From Bacillus methanolicus MGA3 (GTDB lineage: Bacteria > Bacillota > Bacilli > Bacillales > Cytobacillaceae): 64,000 nt of DNA. The position numbers were made by a program, and so were the translations under genes. This document shows, piece after piece, positions 48,041 through 56,302 of this stretch. The notes below the pieces were generated by a model. That model was given only the letters and a program-made list of their open reading frames with translations, made no database searches and was not told the origin of the DNA. The stretch spans positions 2,154,843 to 2,218,842 of the forward strand of contig NZ_CP007739.1 in assembly GCF_000724485.1 (NCBI RefSeq), written 5' to 3'. Within the stretch, counting starts at the first letter, position 1, and the number at the start of each line of letters is the position of its first letter.

Positions 48041-48934
48041 CTATGCGCGGGGATGGAACTGGCTATAAACATCTTTCAATCTCGTTTTTGTCACATGTGT
48101 ATAGATCTGTGTTGTAGAAATATCCGCATGTCCAAGCATTTCTTGAACTGCACGAAGATCAGCGCCGTTTTCAAGAAGATGGGTAGCAAATGAATGACGC
48201 AGCGTATGTGGTGTCAATTCTTTTTCGATACCCGCTTCTTTTGTCAGTCGTTTTAATATTTTCCAAAAACCTTGCCTCGTTAACCGTTTTCCGTGATGGT
48301 TTAAAAACAATGCTTCCTCTGAACTCTTTTTTGACATAAATTTTTTGCGGCCGTTATTCAAATAGCTGTCAATCGCTTTAGCTGCCGTTCTGCCAAGCGG
48401 GATGATTCTTTCTTTGTTTCCTTTTCCGATACAGCGTACAAATCCCATAGACAAGTGGACATCTCCAACATTCAGGCCAATTAACTCGCTGACGCGAATA
48501 CCTGTTGCATAAAGCAATTCAAGCATTGCTTTGTCCCTGAGGCCAAAATGGTTGTCCAGCCGAGGTGCATTAAGAAGTGTTTCAACTTCTTCAAGGCTCA
48601 GCACTTTCGGCAGTTTTCTCTCAAGCTGCGGAGATTCAATATGTACAGTTGGGTCATGGTCTGCCGCTTTTTCCCTCAACAAAAACTGATGGAAAGCCCG
48701 GACTGATGCCACATGCCTTGCAAGTGTTTTCGAAGACTTTCCTTGGTCTTTTAAAAACTTAAGAAAATGAACTATATGTGTTCGTTGAACATGATTTAAA
48801 TCTGTTACAGTTTCAATATTTTTTAAGTATTTTAAATAACTTTTTAAATCCCGTTCATATGAAACAATCGTATTTTTTGCCAGGCCTTTTTCTACAATGA
48901 GGAAATGCAAAAAATCTTTCAAACGGTTTTCCAT
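48041..48934 (-). CDS. xerD: Site-specific tyrosine recombinase XerD (RipX)
   Basis: Acts with CodV/XerC at dif to resolve chromosome dimers. The 297 residues have an N-terminal SAM-like core-binding domain (about 1-95) and a catalytic domain with the R-K-H-R-H-Y set: ATGIRVSE (R), GKGNKER (K), HTLRHSF (HxxR), [14 protein letters not shown] (H and the nucleophilic Tyr). The ATG at 48934 has GGGGAG upstream; an earlier ATG overlaps yqzK. It is the normal housekeeping copy in its fur-yqzK-xerD context, not a phage integrase. Confidence 0.96.
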   Translation of the reverse strand: MENRLKDFLHFLIVEKGLAKNTIVSYERDLKSYLKYLKNIETVTDLNHVQRTHIVHFLKFLKDQGKSSKTLARHVASVRAFHQFLLREKAADHDPTVHIESPQLERKLPKVLSLEEVETLLNAPRLDNHFGLRDKAMLELLYATGIRVSELIGLNVGDVHLSMGFVRCIGKGNKERIIPLGRTAAKAIDSYLNNGRKKFMSKKSSEEALFLNHHGKRLTRQGFWKILKRLTKEAGIEKELTPHTLRHSFATHLLENGADLRAVQEMLGHADISTTQIYTHVTKTRLKDVYSQFHPRA

Positions 48935-48941
48935 AGATTCA

Positions 48942-49169
48942 TTACTCCCCATTTAAATAAAAAAGTTTCAAACGGTCCAGCCAGGAAGTTTCATTGTCCG
49001 ATTCATAACCGGAAACCTTGACTGCCGCTCCTTTCGGTTCGTCATAACGGTGATAACTTTGATATTCTTGATTTATCCACATAATACCATAATAAAAAAG
49101 AATTGTGCATCCTGTGAACAAAATAAAAACTTTAACCGTTTGAAATACGAGTTTAAGCCACGATTTCAT
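48942..49169 (-). CDS. yqzK: YqzK-like small membrane protein (DUF4227 type)
   Basis: Unknown-function 75-residue protein with one N-terminal transmembrane helix (about 8-30) and a polar, probably external tail. It is located between fur and xerD, as yqzK is in B. subtilis. The ATG at 49169 has GGAGG seven bases upstream; the longer frame to 49220 has no binding site. It lies 7 bp before the xerD start, probably one unit. Confidence 0.75.
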   Translation of the reverse strand: MKSWLKLVFQTVKVFILFTGCTILFYYGIMWINQEYQSYHRYDEPKGAAVKVSGYESDNETSWLDRLKLFYLNGE

Positions 49170-49265
49170 AACCGATCCTCCAAAACAATCTATTAGTAAA
49201 GGATATGCCCAGTCGGACAAGGATTATACCTATTTTTGGAGGTGATCGAATACTTTAGCTGAAAA

Positions 49266-49298
49266 ATAAAAAACCTTTTCCATTAAAGAAAAGGTTTT
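49266..49298 (-). terminator. Intrinsic terminator of fur
   Basis: AAAACCTTTTC/GAAAAGGTTTT stem on the minus strand with a T-run, overlapping the fur stop. Confidence 0.85.
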
Positions 49299-49752
49299 AC
49301 TCTTTTTTATTTTCTTTATCCTGGCAACGATAACAAATGCCGTGAAATGTTAAACGATGGTCTTTAATTTTAAAATTCCAATCCCGCTCAACAATTGCTT
49401 CTACGTCTTCAAGTAAATCTTCCTGGATTTCATCTACGGCTCCACATTCGATGCAAACTAAGTGATGGTGAAAATGATCAGCCCCCTCCTTGCGTAAATC
49501 ATACCGAGAAACACCGTCGCCGAAGTTAATTTTGTCAACGATTTTTAACTCCGTTAGCAGCTCCAATGTACGGTATACAGTAGCAAGACCGATTTCAGGC
49601 GACTTCTCTTTGACGAGGAGGTATACATCTTCCGCGCTCAAATGAGCCTCTTCGTGTTCAAGTAAAACACGGACTGTCGCTTCACGTTGAGGTGTTAATT
49701 TATAACTTGACGTATGCAACTGTTTTTTTATTCTATCGATTCTGTTTTCCAT
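49297..49752 (-). CDS. fur: Ferric uptake regulator Fur
   Basis: Iron-responsive repressor of siderophore and iron-uptake genes. The 151 residues have a winged-helix domain (about 1-83, PEIGLATVYRTLELL as recognition region) and a dimerisation domain with the metal motif HFHHHLVCIECG and a second CxxC near the C-terminus (CYRC). The start MENRIDRIKKQLH is the same as in B. subtilis Fur; AGGGAGGG precedes ATG 49752. A PerR-like box overlaps its promoter. Confidence 0.96.
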   Translation of the reverse strand: MENRIDRIKKQLHTSSYKLTPQREATVRVLLEHEEAHLSAEDVYLLVKEKSPEIGLATVYRTLELLTELKIVDKINFGDGVSRYDLRKEGADHFHHHLVCIECGAVDEIQEDLLEDVEAIVERDWNFKIKDHRLTFHGICYRCQDKENKKE

Positions 49753-49784
49753 ACCGAAGGCCCTCCCTTGCACTGTCATTTTTC

Positions 49785-49812
49785 ATTATAACAGATAGAA
49801 AAATAGATTCAA
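49785..49812 (-). promoter_or_regulatory. Sigma-A promoter of fur
   Basis: On the minus strand TTGAAT (49807-49812), 16 bp, TATAAT (49785-49790), about 35 bp before the fur ATG. Confidence 0.7.
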
Positions 49813-49813
49813 A

Positions 49814-49828
49814 CTAAAATAATTATAA
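49814..49828 (-). promoter_or_regulatory. PerR-like box before fur
   Basis: Minus-strand TTATAATTATTTTAG matches 12 of 14 specified positions of the Per box TTATAATNATTATAA and abuts the -35. PerR repression of fur is known in B. subtilis. Confidence 0.6.
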
Positions 49829-49923
49829 ACAAGAAAGAATAATTTATTTTATATAAGAGTAATTTTAAAATATTTACATAAAAAAGAACTGCCCGTCAAA
49901 GAGCAGTATTCCTCTACATTTGT

Positions 49924-50565
49924 TCATTGTCGAGAGCTTACAATCGCCTTCATTAAAACAGGTGAGATATATGCTTCTATCCCGGCTGCTGCTGAAATAA
50001 GTACGACTGCTGCAAAAAATGCAAGTACATATCGGCCAAATAACGGCATTACAGGCTGGCTGACTTTTTTAAGAAACTGCCTGCGAATCATTTTTAAGGA
50101 AAAGCTAACCGACAGTGTTGCAGTAATAATAAAGATTGGAATAATAATTAAGTTTTGCGGCAGCACGGAAACGAATGAAAGGATAAAACCTTTCCATCCC
50201 ATTTGGTTCACGAGAAAACCGACAGTAAATCCGATGACCAATCCTTTTATAAATAATAAAATTAAGATAACCGGCAGGCCGATAATAGATATGCCCAGCA
50301 CCCAGATCAACCCGATAAATTTGCTGTTATGAAAAAAGCTTTGGATAAATAAATCATTGGCGTCGGCCACCTTGCCATCGGAAACCTGGTCAAAAAACTG
50401 TGACAAATAATAAAATAAATCTTCTTTTTGATTGAAACTTAAGCTATTAACAACAATTGCACCAAAAATAACTCCCATCAAGAACAATACAATAATAAAT
50501 AAATAAATTGAGGAATGCTCGCGAAAATGGTTGGCTGCAGCGTTCTGGTACATTTTTTTCTTCAT
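49924..50565 (-). CDS. spoIIM: Stage II sporulation protein M
   Basis: Membrane subunit of the SpoIIDMP complex that drives engulfment by remodelling septal peptidoglycan. The 213 residues have about five transmembrane helices (about 20-42, 78-110, 115-135, 140-160, 185-207) and the conserved FLMGVIFGAIVVNSL and KGLVIGFTVGFLVNQMGWKG segments. GGAGGAAGGG precedes the ATG. It lies upstream of fur; the malic-enzyme genes and yqkK found between them in B. subtilis are not here. Confidence 0.95.
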   Translation of the reverse strand: MKKKMYQNAAANHFREHSSIYLFIIVLFLMGVIFGAIVVNSLSFNQKEDLFYYLSQFFDQVSDGKVADANDLFIQSFFHNSKFIGLIWVLGISIIGLPVILILLFIKGLVIGFTVGFLVNQMGWKGFILSFVSVLPQNLIIIPIFIITATLSVSFSLKMIRRQFLKKVSQPVMPLFGRYVLAFFAAVVLISAAAGIEAYISPVLMKAIVSSRQ

Positions 50566-50692
50566 TGCCCTTCCTCCTATTAATCGGTTATTAAATTCAT
50601 ATGCTTGTCTCTGAAATGTATAACCTAAACTATGAGGAAATTTTGGGCATGTTTTGTTTATCTAGAAATTGTACCAGGCATCAATTTTTCAT

Positions 50693-50718
50693 AAAAATAG
50701 CCCTCACCAGGGAAGGCT
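50693..50718 (-). terminator. Intrinsic terminator after yqxK
   Basis: AGCCTTC/GAGGGCT stem with one G-U pair on the minus strand followed by ATTTTTA. Confidence 0.65.
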
Positions 50719-50727
50719 GTTCTATTG

Positions 50728-51891
50728 CTATTTAGAAATTTTGCCGAACTTTCCGCCGCCGCCGGCCTGTAAGCTTAAATCGCCGGAACGGGCTTTCACT
50801 ATAAATGCTGCGATTTTTTCCGGCACGACTTCCTTTAGAGCATGAAATGAAACTTCATGGAGAATTTTCATTTCCGTTCCAAAATGATCAAGAAGTTTTG
50901 CCCGCAATTTTGGACCAAGACCTGGAATGAATTCAAGCGGTACTTGGTGTATGTATGGAGGCCTGCCAGCTGGGCCTTTATTTGCTGTTTTCAATTCATG
51001 AATCCGGTCGGATACTCCTTTTATTATTCTAGAATGACCGCAATGTTTGCACCTTTTGCTTTCAAGATCAGCGGAAGAAAAACACTTAGCACAGACCGTT
51101 TGGTGGTATTTTCCAAGGCGAGGATCCATCCCGTAATTTGCAATGATCTTTGGTTCTCCTTCACCTTGTAATGCTTTTCTAAGCTCTGCAAAAGAAGGCT
51201 CTTTCATTTGAATTATTTGATATTCCCGAGCGATTTTGCCAAGGGAATGAGCATCAGAATTTGTGAGGAACGGATATTCGTGCAATTCACCAAGCTGGTC
51301 TGCCATCGATGTATTAGCACTCAGGCCAAGTTCAAATCCATCGATTAGTTCAGGTTCAAACACTTCTGCAAAAGATTGCTCGACACCGCTGCCATAGAGG
51401 CTTTTAAAAGGAGTAAAAATATGGGCAGGTATAAAAAGCCCGCCCAATTCTTTTACTTTATGCTGCAATTCTTTTCCCGAAGCATAAATTCTTTGTGAGC
51501 TGAGATTGATATTTTTCACATGATGTTCCAGCCATCTTGAGAAAATTCTCATGGAATTCAATCCTGAAAAATAGCAAAGCACATGGATAGGTCCTTTGCA
51601 ATTGGCATCAAAAACTTCCAATTCTGATCCTGGGATTATTGACATGCCTTCATACATCAATCTGCCGTCCGAATATTCCGTCAAAAAACCATTTTTTAAT
51701 AATGAGTGAATTTCCACCAAAACCTCAGGTGAATGGCAGTCGATTACCCCGATCATGTGAAGGCCTTTTTCATCTCTCGCATGCTTGATAATGTTTGAAA
51801 ATGTCAGTGTTTTTGCGCCAGTTATTTTAACGGCTTTTCCAGATTTTGTTCTGCCTATATGGATATGCAGGTCTACATAATATTGATTCAT
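50728..51891 (-). CDS. yqxK: Endonuclease Q-type PHP protein YqxK
   Basis: Predicted DNA-processing enzyme of the EndoQ/YqxK family, whose characterised archaeal members cut at deaminated bases. The 387 residues have an N-terminal PHP domain (DLHIHIGR at about 7-14, VIDCHS, LTNSDAHSLG), a four-cysteine zinc finger (CAKCFSS...CKHCGH, about 272-292) and a C-terminal helix-hairpin-helix (IPGLGPKLRAKLLDHFG, about 327-343). The start overlaps the nudF stop (ATGA). Function in Bacillus is inferred from the family. Confidence 0.85.
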   Translation of the reverse strand: MNQYYVDLHIHIGRTKSGKAVKITGAKTLTFSNIIKHARDEKGLHMIGVIDCHSPEVLVEIHSLLKNGFLTEYSDGRLMYEGMSIIPGSELEVFDANCKGPIHVLCYFSGLNSMRIFSRWLEHHVKNINLSSQRIYASGKELQHKVKELGGLFIPAHIFTPFKSLYGSGVEQSFAEVFEPELIDGFELGLSANTSMADQLGELHEYPFLTNSDAHSLGKIAREYQIIQMKEPSFAELRKALQGEGEPKIIANYGMDPRLGKYHQTVCAKCFSSADLESKRCKHCGHSRIIKGVSDRIHELKTANKGPAGRPPYIHQVPLEFIPGLGPKLRAKLLDHFGTEMKILHEVSFHALKEVVPEKIAAFIVKARSGDLSLQAGGGGKFGKISK

Positions 51892-52445
51892 TTATTTTTG
51901 AGAGCCTCTTGAAGCTGCAAATATTGAACGGCAATTACGGTTTTTGAATCGTAGATTCTTTGTTCTTTTATATATTGAAGGGCTTCGTCAAGTGTCAGTT
52001 CAATAAGATCAACAAACTCATCCTCATCTAGTCCGGCTGCATTTTCCTTTTTAGATAGTCCTTTTGCTACATATATATGAATAATTTCATCCGCAAAACC
52101 AGGTGATGTGGCAAAAGAAATCAGCCATTCCATTTGTTCGCATTCATATCCTGTTTCCTCTTCTAACTCGCGCAATGCGGTAATACGAGGATCTTCACCT
52201 TTTTCCAATTTGCCGGCAGGAATTTCAACTATTGATTTTTCGAGTGGCTTCCGGTATTGTTCCACCATCACGATTTTATTTTCGTTTGTTATTGCGATTA
52301 CTGCTACAGCACCAGGATGTCTAACAATCTCCCGCTTGGATGTTTGTCCATTTGGAAGCTCTACATCGTCTACCTGCAATTTGACAACTCTTCCCGAAAA
52401 AATTTGTTCTGTTTTTATTGTTTTTTCCTCAAATAATTTTCCCAT
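51888..52445 (-). CDS. nudF: ADP-ribose pyrophosphatase NudF
   Basis: Nudix hydrolase that converts ADP-ribose to AMP and ribose-5-phosphate. The 185 residues contain the Nudix box GKLEKGEDPRITALRELEEE-TGYE (about 78-101), with all catalytic glutamates, and the preceding QYRKPLEKSIVEIPAG that marks the ADP-ribose type. AAAGGAGTG precedes the ATG. It is first of the nudF-yqxK pair, which is a conserved Bacillus arrangement. Confidence 0.95.
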   Translation of the reverse strand: MGKLFEEKTIKTEQIFSGRVVKLQVDDVELPNGQTSKREIVRHPGAVAVIAITNENKIVMVEQYRKPLEKSIVEIPAGKLEKGEDPRITALRELEEETGYECEQMEWLISFATSPGFADEIIHIYVAKGLSKKENAAGLDEDEFVDLIELTLDEALQYIKEQRIYDSKTVIAVQYLQLQEALKNK

Positions 52446-52680
52446 TTATTTACACTCCTTTTCTATTAACTTAAATTATGTTCATACATTTTACCATACT
52501 TTAGTTGGAAGAGTATAGAATAAATAAAACGTTCATAATAATCTGGTTTGTTAATGGAAGCAAACTTTAGTGGAAGATTGATTCAGCCTTCTGCCCTCGC
52601 TCAAAAATAGCCATTTCATTTGTGCTTCTTTCAATAGGTTCGTTAAAATGAAATCAAACACATGAATCGAGGTGAATTTT

Positions 52681-53604
52681 TTGGAAAAAAGACGACTTGG
52701 AAAATCAGACTTGATGGTAAGCAAGCTCGGTCTCGGATGCATGTCCCTTGGCACGGATCAAAAAGCAGCGAGAAAAATTATTGAGGCTGCACTTGAGGAG
52801 GGCATCAATTACTTCGATACAGCCGATTTATATGATTTTGGCGAAAATGAAAAAATCGTCGGTCAATCATTGAAAGAGGTCCGAGAAAAAGTAATTATTG
52901 CGACGAAAGCTGGAAACCGATGGAATGACGACAAGGCCAGCTGGAGATGGGATCCTTCCAAAGAGTATATAAAAGAAGCTGCGAAACAAAGTTTAAAACG
53001 GCTTGGAACGGATTATATCGATCTTTTCCAGCTCCATGGCGGAACAATTGACGATCCGATTGATGAGACGATCGAAGCATTTGAAGAATTAAAAGAAGAA
53101 GGAATTATCCGATATTACGGAATTTCATCCATACGCCCGAATGTGATCCGCGAATATGTGAAAAAGTCTAATATTGTTTCCGTTATGATGCAGTACAGCA
53201 TTTTGGACCGCCGTCCAGAAGAAGAGGCCCTTTCTCTACTAAATAACCATCAAATAAGTGTTGTTTCGCGTGGACCTGTTGCAAAAGGCTTGTTAAGTGA
53301 AAAAATGCTTGAAAAAGCCTCAAAATCAGTCAAAGAAAATGGGTATTTGGACTACAGTTATGAAGAATTGGGACAAGTCTTGACAGCTTTAAAAGAAAAA
53401 GTTGCCGGTTCCAGGTCTCTTACTGAAATCTCCTTACAATACAATTTGTCCCATCCTGCCGTAGCCTCGGTAATAGCCGGTGCCAGTTCCGTGCAGCAAG
53501 TAAGAGAAAATGCACGGGCTGTCAAGAGCGAGCCGCTTACACAGAAGGAAGTGGAACTCATTCGATCTTTAACAAAAGCAAACAAGTATGAGCAGCATCG
53601 ATAA
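52681..53604 (+). CDS. yqkF: Aldo-keto reductase YqkF
   Basis: NADPH-dependent aldo-keto reductase of unknown substrate. The 307 residues form a TIM barrel with the catalytic tetrad region: FDTADLYD (Asp and Tyr), ATKAGNRW (Lys) and DLFQLHGG (His). A late SVIAGASSVQQVRENA cofactor segment follows. It matches B. subtilis YqkF closely. The preferred start is TTG 52681 with GAGGTGA upstream, aligning with homologues (EKRRLGKSDL); a GTG at 52672 lies within that binding site. Divergent from nudF. Confidence 0.9.
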   Translation: MEKRRLGKSDLMVSKLGLGCMSLGTDQKAARKIIEAALEEGINYFDTADLYDFGENEKIVGQSLKEVREKVIIATKAGNRWNDDKASWRWDPSKEYIKEAAKQSLKRLGTDYIDLFQLHGGTIDDPIDETIEAFEELKEEGIIRYYGISSIRPNVIREYVKKSNIVSVMMQYSILDRRPEEEALSLLNNHQISVVSRGPVAKGLLSEKMLEKASKSVKENGYLDYSYEELGQVLTALKEKVAGSRSLTEISLQYNLSHPAVASVIAGASSVQQVRENARAVKSEPLTQKEVELIRSLTKANKYEQHR

Positions 53605-53610
53605 TACATA

Positions 53611-53655
53611 AAATGCCAGGCTGGACGATAAAATCGGTTCAGCCTGGCATTTTTC
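53611..53655 (+). terminator. Intrinsic terminator after yqkF (possibly bidirectional)
   Basis: Thirteen-pair AAATGCCAGGCTG/CAGCCTGGCATTT stem followed by TTTCAG. The A/T ends would also let it act on the other strand. Confidence 0.85.
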
Positions 53656-53681
53656 AGATACAATATGCTGCTTATCTTGGG

Positions 53682-53808
53682 TTTATTCGTCGCTATTATT
53701 AATTTATAAGCCAGTTTTGAAAATTTATGAGCGACTTTTTTATAGTTTATGAGCCACTTTTAAGAGTTTATGATCCACTTTGCCGAATCATGGAATCAAT
53801 TCCACTTT
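53682..53808. repeat. Degenerate 21-22 bp tandem repeats
   Basis: About six units beginning near 53682, 53703, 53724, 53746, 53767 and 53788, with a core like TTTATGAGCCACTTTT in the best-preserved copies (53724-53782). Outer copies are more diverged. They fill the space between the yqkF terminator and yqkE. No protein reading is supported. Confidence 0.75.
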
Positions 53809-53821
53809 TCAGAAAGGCATA

Positions 53822-54067
53822 CTATTTAAATTCCTTCCAGTTTAAATTGCTTTCTGATAACAATTCTTCAAATGACTTATTTTTTTCCCGCTGGCGCCGT
53901 TCTTCTCTTTTTCTTTGTTCTTCTTCTTTCTGTCTTCGTTCTTCTTCTGCTTTCAGTTCTCTTTGTTTTTCTTTTAATTGCTTCATCAAATCTTGATTCA
54001 GCATTTCGCCTAACGTAACAATGCTTTCATCTTTTTTCGGTTTATGATTCGATGGCTGCCTTTTCAT
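53822..54067 (-). CDS. yqkE: YqkE-like charged coiled-coil protein (DUF3886 type)
   Basis: Small protein of 81 residues, almost entirely Lys/Arg/Glu/Gln after residue 28; the middle (about 28-66) is a predicted single charged helix or coiled coil. The end (NKSFEELLSESNLNWKEF) is the conserved part of this Bacillus family. Function unknown. GGGGAA lies before the ATG. Its neighbour yqkF is divergently placed across the tandem repeats. Confidence 0.75.
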   Translation of the reverse strand: MKRQPSNHKPKKDESIVTLGEMLNQDLMKQLKEKQRELKAEEERRQKEEEQRKREERRQREKNKSFEELLSESNLNWKEFK

Positions 54068-54159
54068 ACTTCATTCCCCATTACCATTTAATTTGAAACT
54101 TATTATAACATTCCTAATATAAAAAATAACAGGAAGATACATCATAATACTATAATATG

Positions 54160-54192
54160 AAAAAGAGCCCACAGTATGCACTGGAAGCTCTT
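54160..54192 (-). terminator. Intrinsic terminator after hmp
   Basis: AAGAGCTTCCAG/..GGGCTCTT stem with imperfect centre on the minus strand, then TTTTCAT. Confidence 0.65.
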
Positions 54193-54233
54193 TTAACCTT
54201 TTCTTATTCTCTTTCGAGAGTACAACCATTATT

Positions 54234-55430
54234 TTATAGTTTCATACTTGGTCCGAAGAATTCGTAATGAATGGCTTCTTCTTTTACACCTATATCTACT
54301 AATGCTTGATATACGGCTTTCATAAATGGAACAGGTCCGCAAATATAGTAATCAGCATCTTTGTTTTCAATCACTTCTTGCAACCATTCAGACGTAATAT
54401 ATCCCTTTTTATCAAAATTTTGTGCAGCAATATCTTCTTCAGTCGGATCTGAATAGCAGAAAAGAACTTTTGCACCTAATGAAGATGCTTCTTCACGAAG
54501 CGCATGGTATCGTCCATTTCTTGCTGCATGGATAAATGTGATATCACGTTCTGGCTGTTCTTTTGAAGCAACTTTTAACATACTCATTAATGGTGTGATC
54601 CCTACTCCACCGCTGATTAGTACGAGAGGCTTTTTATTATCCAAATTCAATACAAAGTCTCCTGCAGGAACACTTACTTCAATTGTATCTCCCTCATTCA
54701 CAAAGTCATGCAAGTAATTAGAAACAATTCCCTTTGGTTTGTGTTCTTCAGCTTCACGCTTAACCGAAATACGATAATACTCTCCATTCGGAGCATCAGA
54801 TAAACTGTATTGGCGAATTTGTGTATATTCACTGCCCGGGGTTTTGACACGAACACTAATATACTGACCTGGCAAGAAAGAAGCTACCTTTGATCCGTCT
54901 TTTGGTTTTATATAGAAAGATGTAATGACTTCACTTTCTTTTATCTTGTTTGCAACATAAAATTCTTTGAAATCTCTCCATCCGCCTTTTTTGCTTTCCG
55001 CTTCTTCATACATCTCTTTCTCAATGGAAATGAATGTATCTGCAAGAACACCGTATGCTTCTGTCCATGCTTGAATGATTTCATCTGTAGCCGCATCTTT
55101 TAATACATCTTTAATCGCTGCTATTAAATACTTTCCTACAATTGGATAATGCTCAGGTTTGATTCCTAGGCTGCGGTGTTTATGGGCGATTAGTTTCACA
55201 TCAGGTATGATTTTTTCAAGCTGGTCAATGTGAACAGCAAATGCATAAACGGCATTGGCTAAAGCGGATTGCTGTCTGCCTATTTTTTGATTCGTATGGT
55301 TAAAAATATTTAACAGTTCTGGATGTGCCTTTAACATCGTTGCATAAAAATGCTTTGTAATATCTTCGCCGTGTTTTTCCAATACAGGAACAGTACTTTT
55401 TACAATTTCAATCGTTTTCTCACTTAACAT
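54234..55430 (-). CDS. hmp: Flavohaemoglobin (nitric oxide dioxygenase)
   Basis: Detoxifies NO to nitrate with O2 and NAD(P)H. The 398 residues comprise a globin domain (about 1-138) with Tyr29 and proximal His85 at the same numbers as the well-studied Hmp proteins, an FAD-binding domain (RQYSLSD, about 207-213) and an NAD-binding domain (GGVGITPLMSML, about 275-286). GGGTGAGAG precedes the ATG. It is divergent from nsrR, with two NsrR-type operators over its promoter. ResD activation is also possible by analogy with B. subtilis. Confidence 0.97.
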   Translation of the reverse strand: MLSEKTIEIVKSTVPVLEKHGEDITKHFYATMLKAHPELLNIFNHTNQKIGRQQSALANAVYAFAVHIDQLEKIIPDVKLIAHKHRSLGIKPEHYPIVGKYLIAAIKDVLKDAATDEIIQAWTEAYGVLADTFISIEKEMYEEAESKKGGWRDFKEFYVANKIKESEVITSFYIKPKDGSKVASFLPGQYISVRVKTPGSEYTQIRQYSLSDAPNGEYYRISVKREAEEHKPKGIVSNYLHDFVNEGDTIEVSVPAGDFVLNLDNKKPLVLISGGVGITPLMSMLKVASKEQPERDITFIHAARNGRYHALREEASSLGAKVLFCYSDPTEEDIAAQNFDKKGYITSEWLQEVIENKDADYYICGPVPFMKAVYQALVDIGVKEEAIHYEFFGPSMKL

Positions 55431-55451
55431 TATCTCTCACCCTTTTAAAAA

Positions 55452-55468
55452 ATGCATTTAAAATACAT
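55452..55468. promoter_or_regulatory. NsrR operator, site proximal to hmp
   Basis: Dyad ATGCATTT-A-AAATACAT with one mismatched pair, flanked by CTT. It matches the NsrR pattern (AAGATGYATTTTAAATRCATCTT-like) and lies between the hmp -10 (TATAAA, minus strand 55470-55475) and the start codon. Confidence 0.8.
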
Positions 55469-55494
55469 CTTTATAGTAAAAGAATTCGCCACAA

Positions 55495-55519
55495 AAAGAT
55501 ATATTTTAAATACATCTTT
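55495..55519. promoter_or_regulatory. NsrR operator, site distal to hmp
   Basis: Twelve-base arms AAAGATATATTT and AAATACATCTTT around one central base, with a single mismatched pair. It lies at and upstream of the presumed hmp -35 region. Confidence 0.85.
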
Positions 55520-55674
55520 TAAAAATTTGTCACAATTTCAAACGTAAACATGATGGAAAAGTGGTTAATCATTTCATTTAGTGCAAGTACTTCATTCGCA
55601 GAGCATAAAGCTTACCAATAGTTAGGAAACATGCTATGATAAGAATACCTTAAATCAACCAAGGGGTTAGCGAA

Positions 55675-56115
55675 ATGAGATTAACAAATTATACGGATTA
55701 CTCGATTCGTGTTTTATTATATCTGGCATTAAAAAAAGATAATGAATTGAGCAATATTAAAGAAATTGCTGACGCCTATCACATTTCAAAAAATCATTTA
55801 ATGAAAGTTATACATGAACTCGGAAAGCTTGGTCTTATTGAGACGATCCGGGGGCGAAACGGCGGCATACGACTTGCAAAGAATCCTCGCGACATCAATA
55901 TCGGAGAAGTCGTAACCCACACAGAGGAAGATTTTCACATCGTAGAGTGTTTTCACCGCGAGGCTAATCAATGTCTCATCTCACCTTCTTGTAAATTAAG
56001 ATTTGTTTTCTATGAAGCAATTCAAGCATTCATCAATGTCTTAAAAGGGTATACCTTAGAAGATCTGATTCAAAACAAAGACGAACTTATGCAGCTCTTA
56101 CGTTCTAAACCGTAA
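55675..56115 (+). CDS. nsrR: NO-sensing Rrf2-family repressor NsrR
   Basis: Iron-sulfur transcription repressor that loses DNA binding when its cluster reacts with NO. The 146 residues have a winged helix (about 1-70, ISKNHLMKVIHELGKLG as recognition helix) and three cluster cysteines in the pattern C-x7-C-x5-C (about 93, 101, 107). AAGGGG precedes the ATG. It is divergent from hmp, its classic target; in B. subtilis nsrR and hmp are not adjacent. Confidence 0.94.
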   Translation: MRLTNYTDYSIRVLLYLALKKDNELSNIKEIADAYHISKNHLMKVIHELGKLGLIETIRGRNGGIRLAKNPRDINIGEVVTHTEEDFHIVECFHREANQCLISPSCKLRFVFYEAIQAFINVLKGYTLEDLIQNKDELMQLLRSKP

Positions 56116-56258
56116 GTCTTTTAATTCAAGGGAAGTTTTCCACGCAGCCATAAAAAACACCTGCCCAAGTTAAAAGAAAAACGTGTACACCTCCAACATA
56201 GACACTACCTCCAGCAATTTAACAGGATAAGCCCCTTCTGAAGTTCAGTGCAAAAATG

Positions 56259-56288
56259 AAAAGGCAGGATCAATTAACCCTGCCTTTT
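56259..56288 (-). terminator. Intrinsic terminator after scoB
   Basis: Perfect ten-pair AAAAGGCAGG/CCTGCCTTTT stem on the minus strand. Confidence 0.85.
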
Positions 56289-56302
56289 TACATGAAAAAA
56301 CA

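Noticed and set aside
48041..48934. Phage integrase
   Set aside because: The tyrosine recombinase is the housekeeping XerD in its normal fur-yqzK-xerD setting; no att repeats or phage genes are nearby.
50857..51171. 104-residue plus-strand open frame
   Set aside because: Antisense to the yqxK zinc-finger and hairpin region; no start signals.
53358..53663. 101-residue minus-strand open frame
   Set aside because: Antisense to the 3' half of yqkF and its terminator.
53682..53808. CRISPR array
   Set aside because: Units are directly adjacent without spacers, shorter than CRISPR repeats, degenerate, and no cas genes occur.
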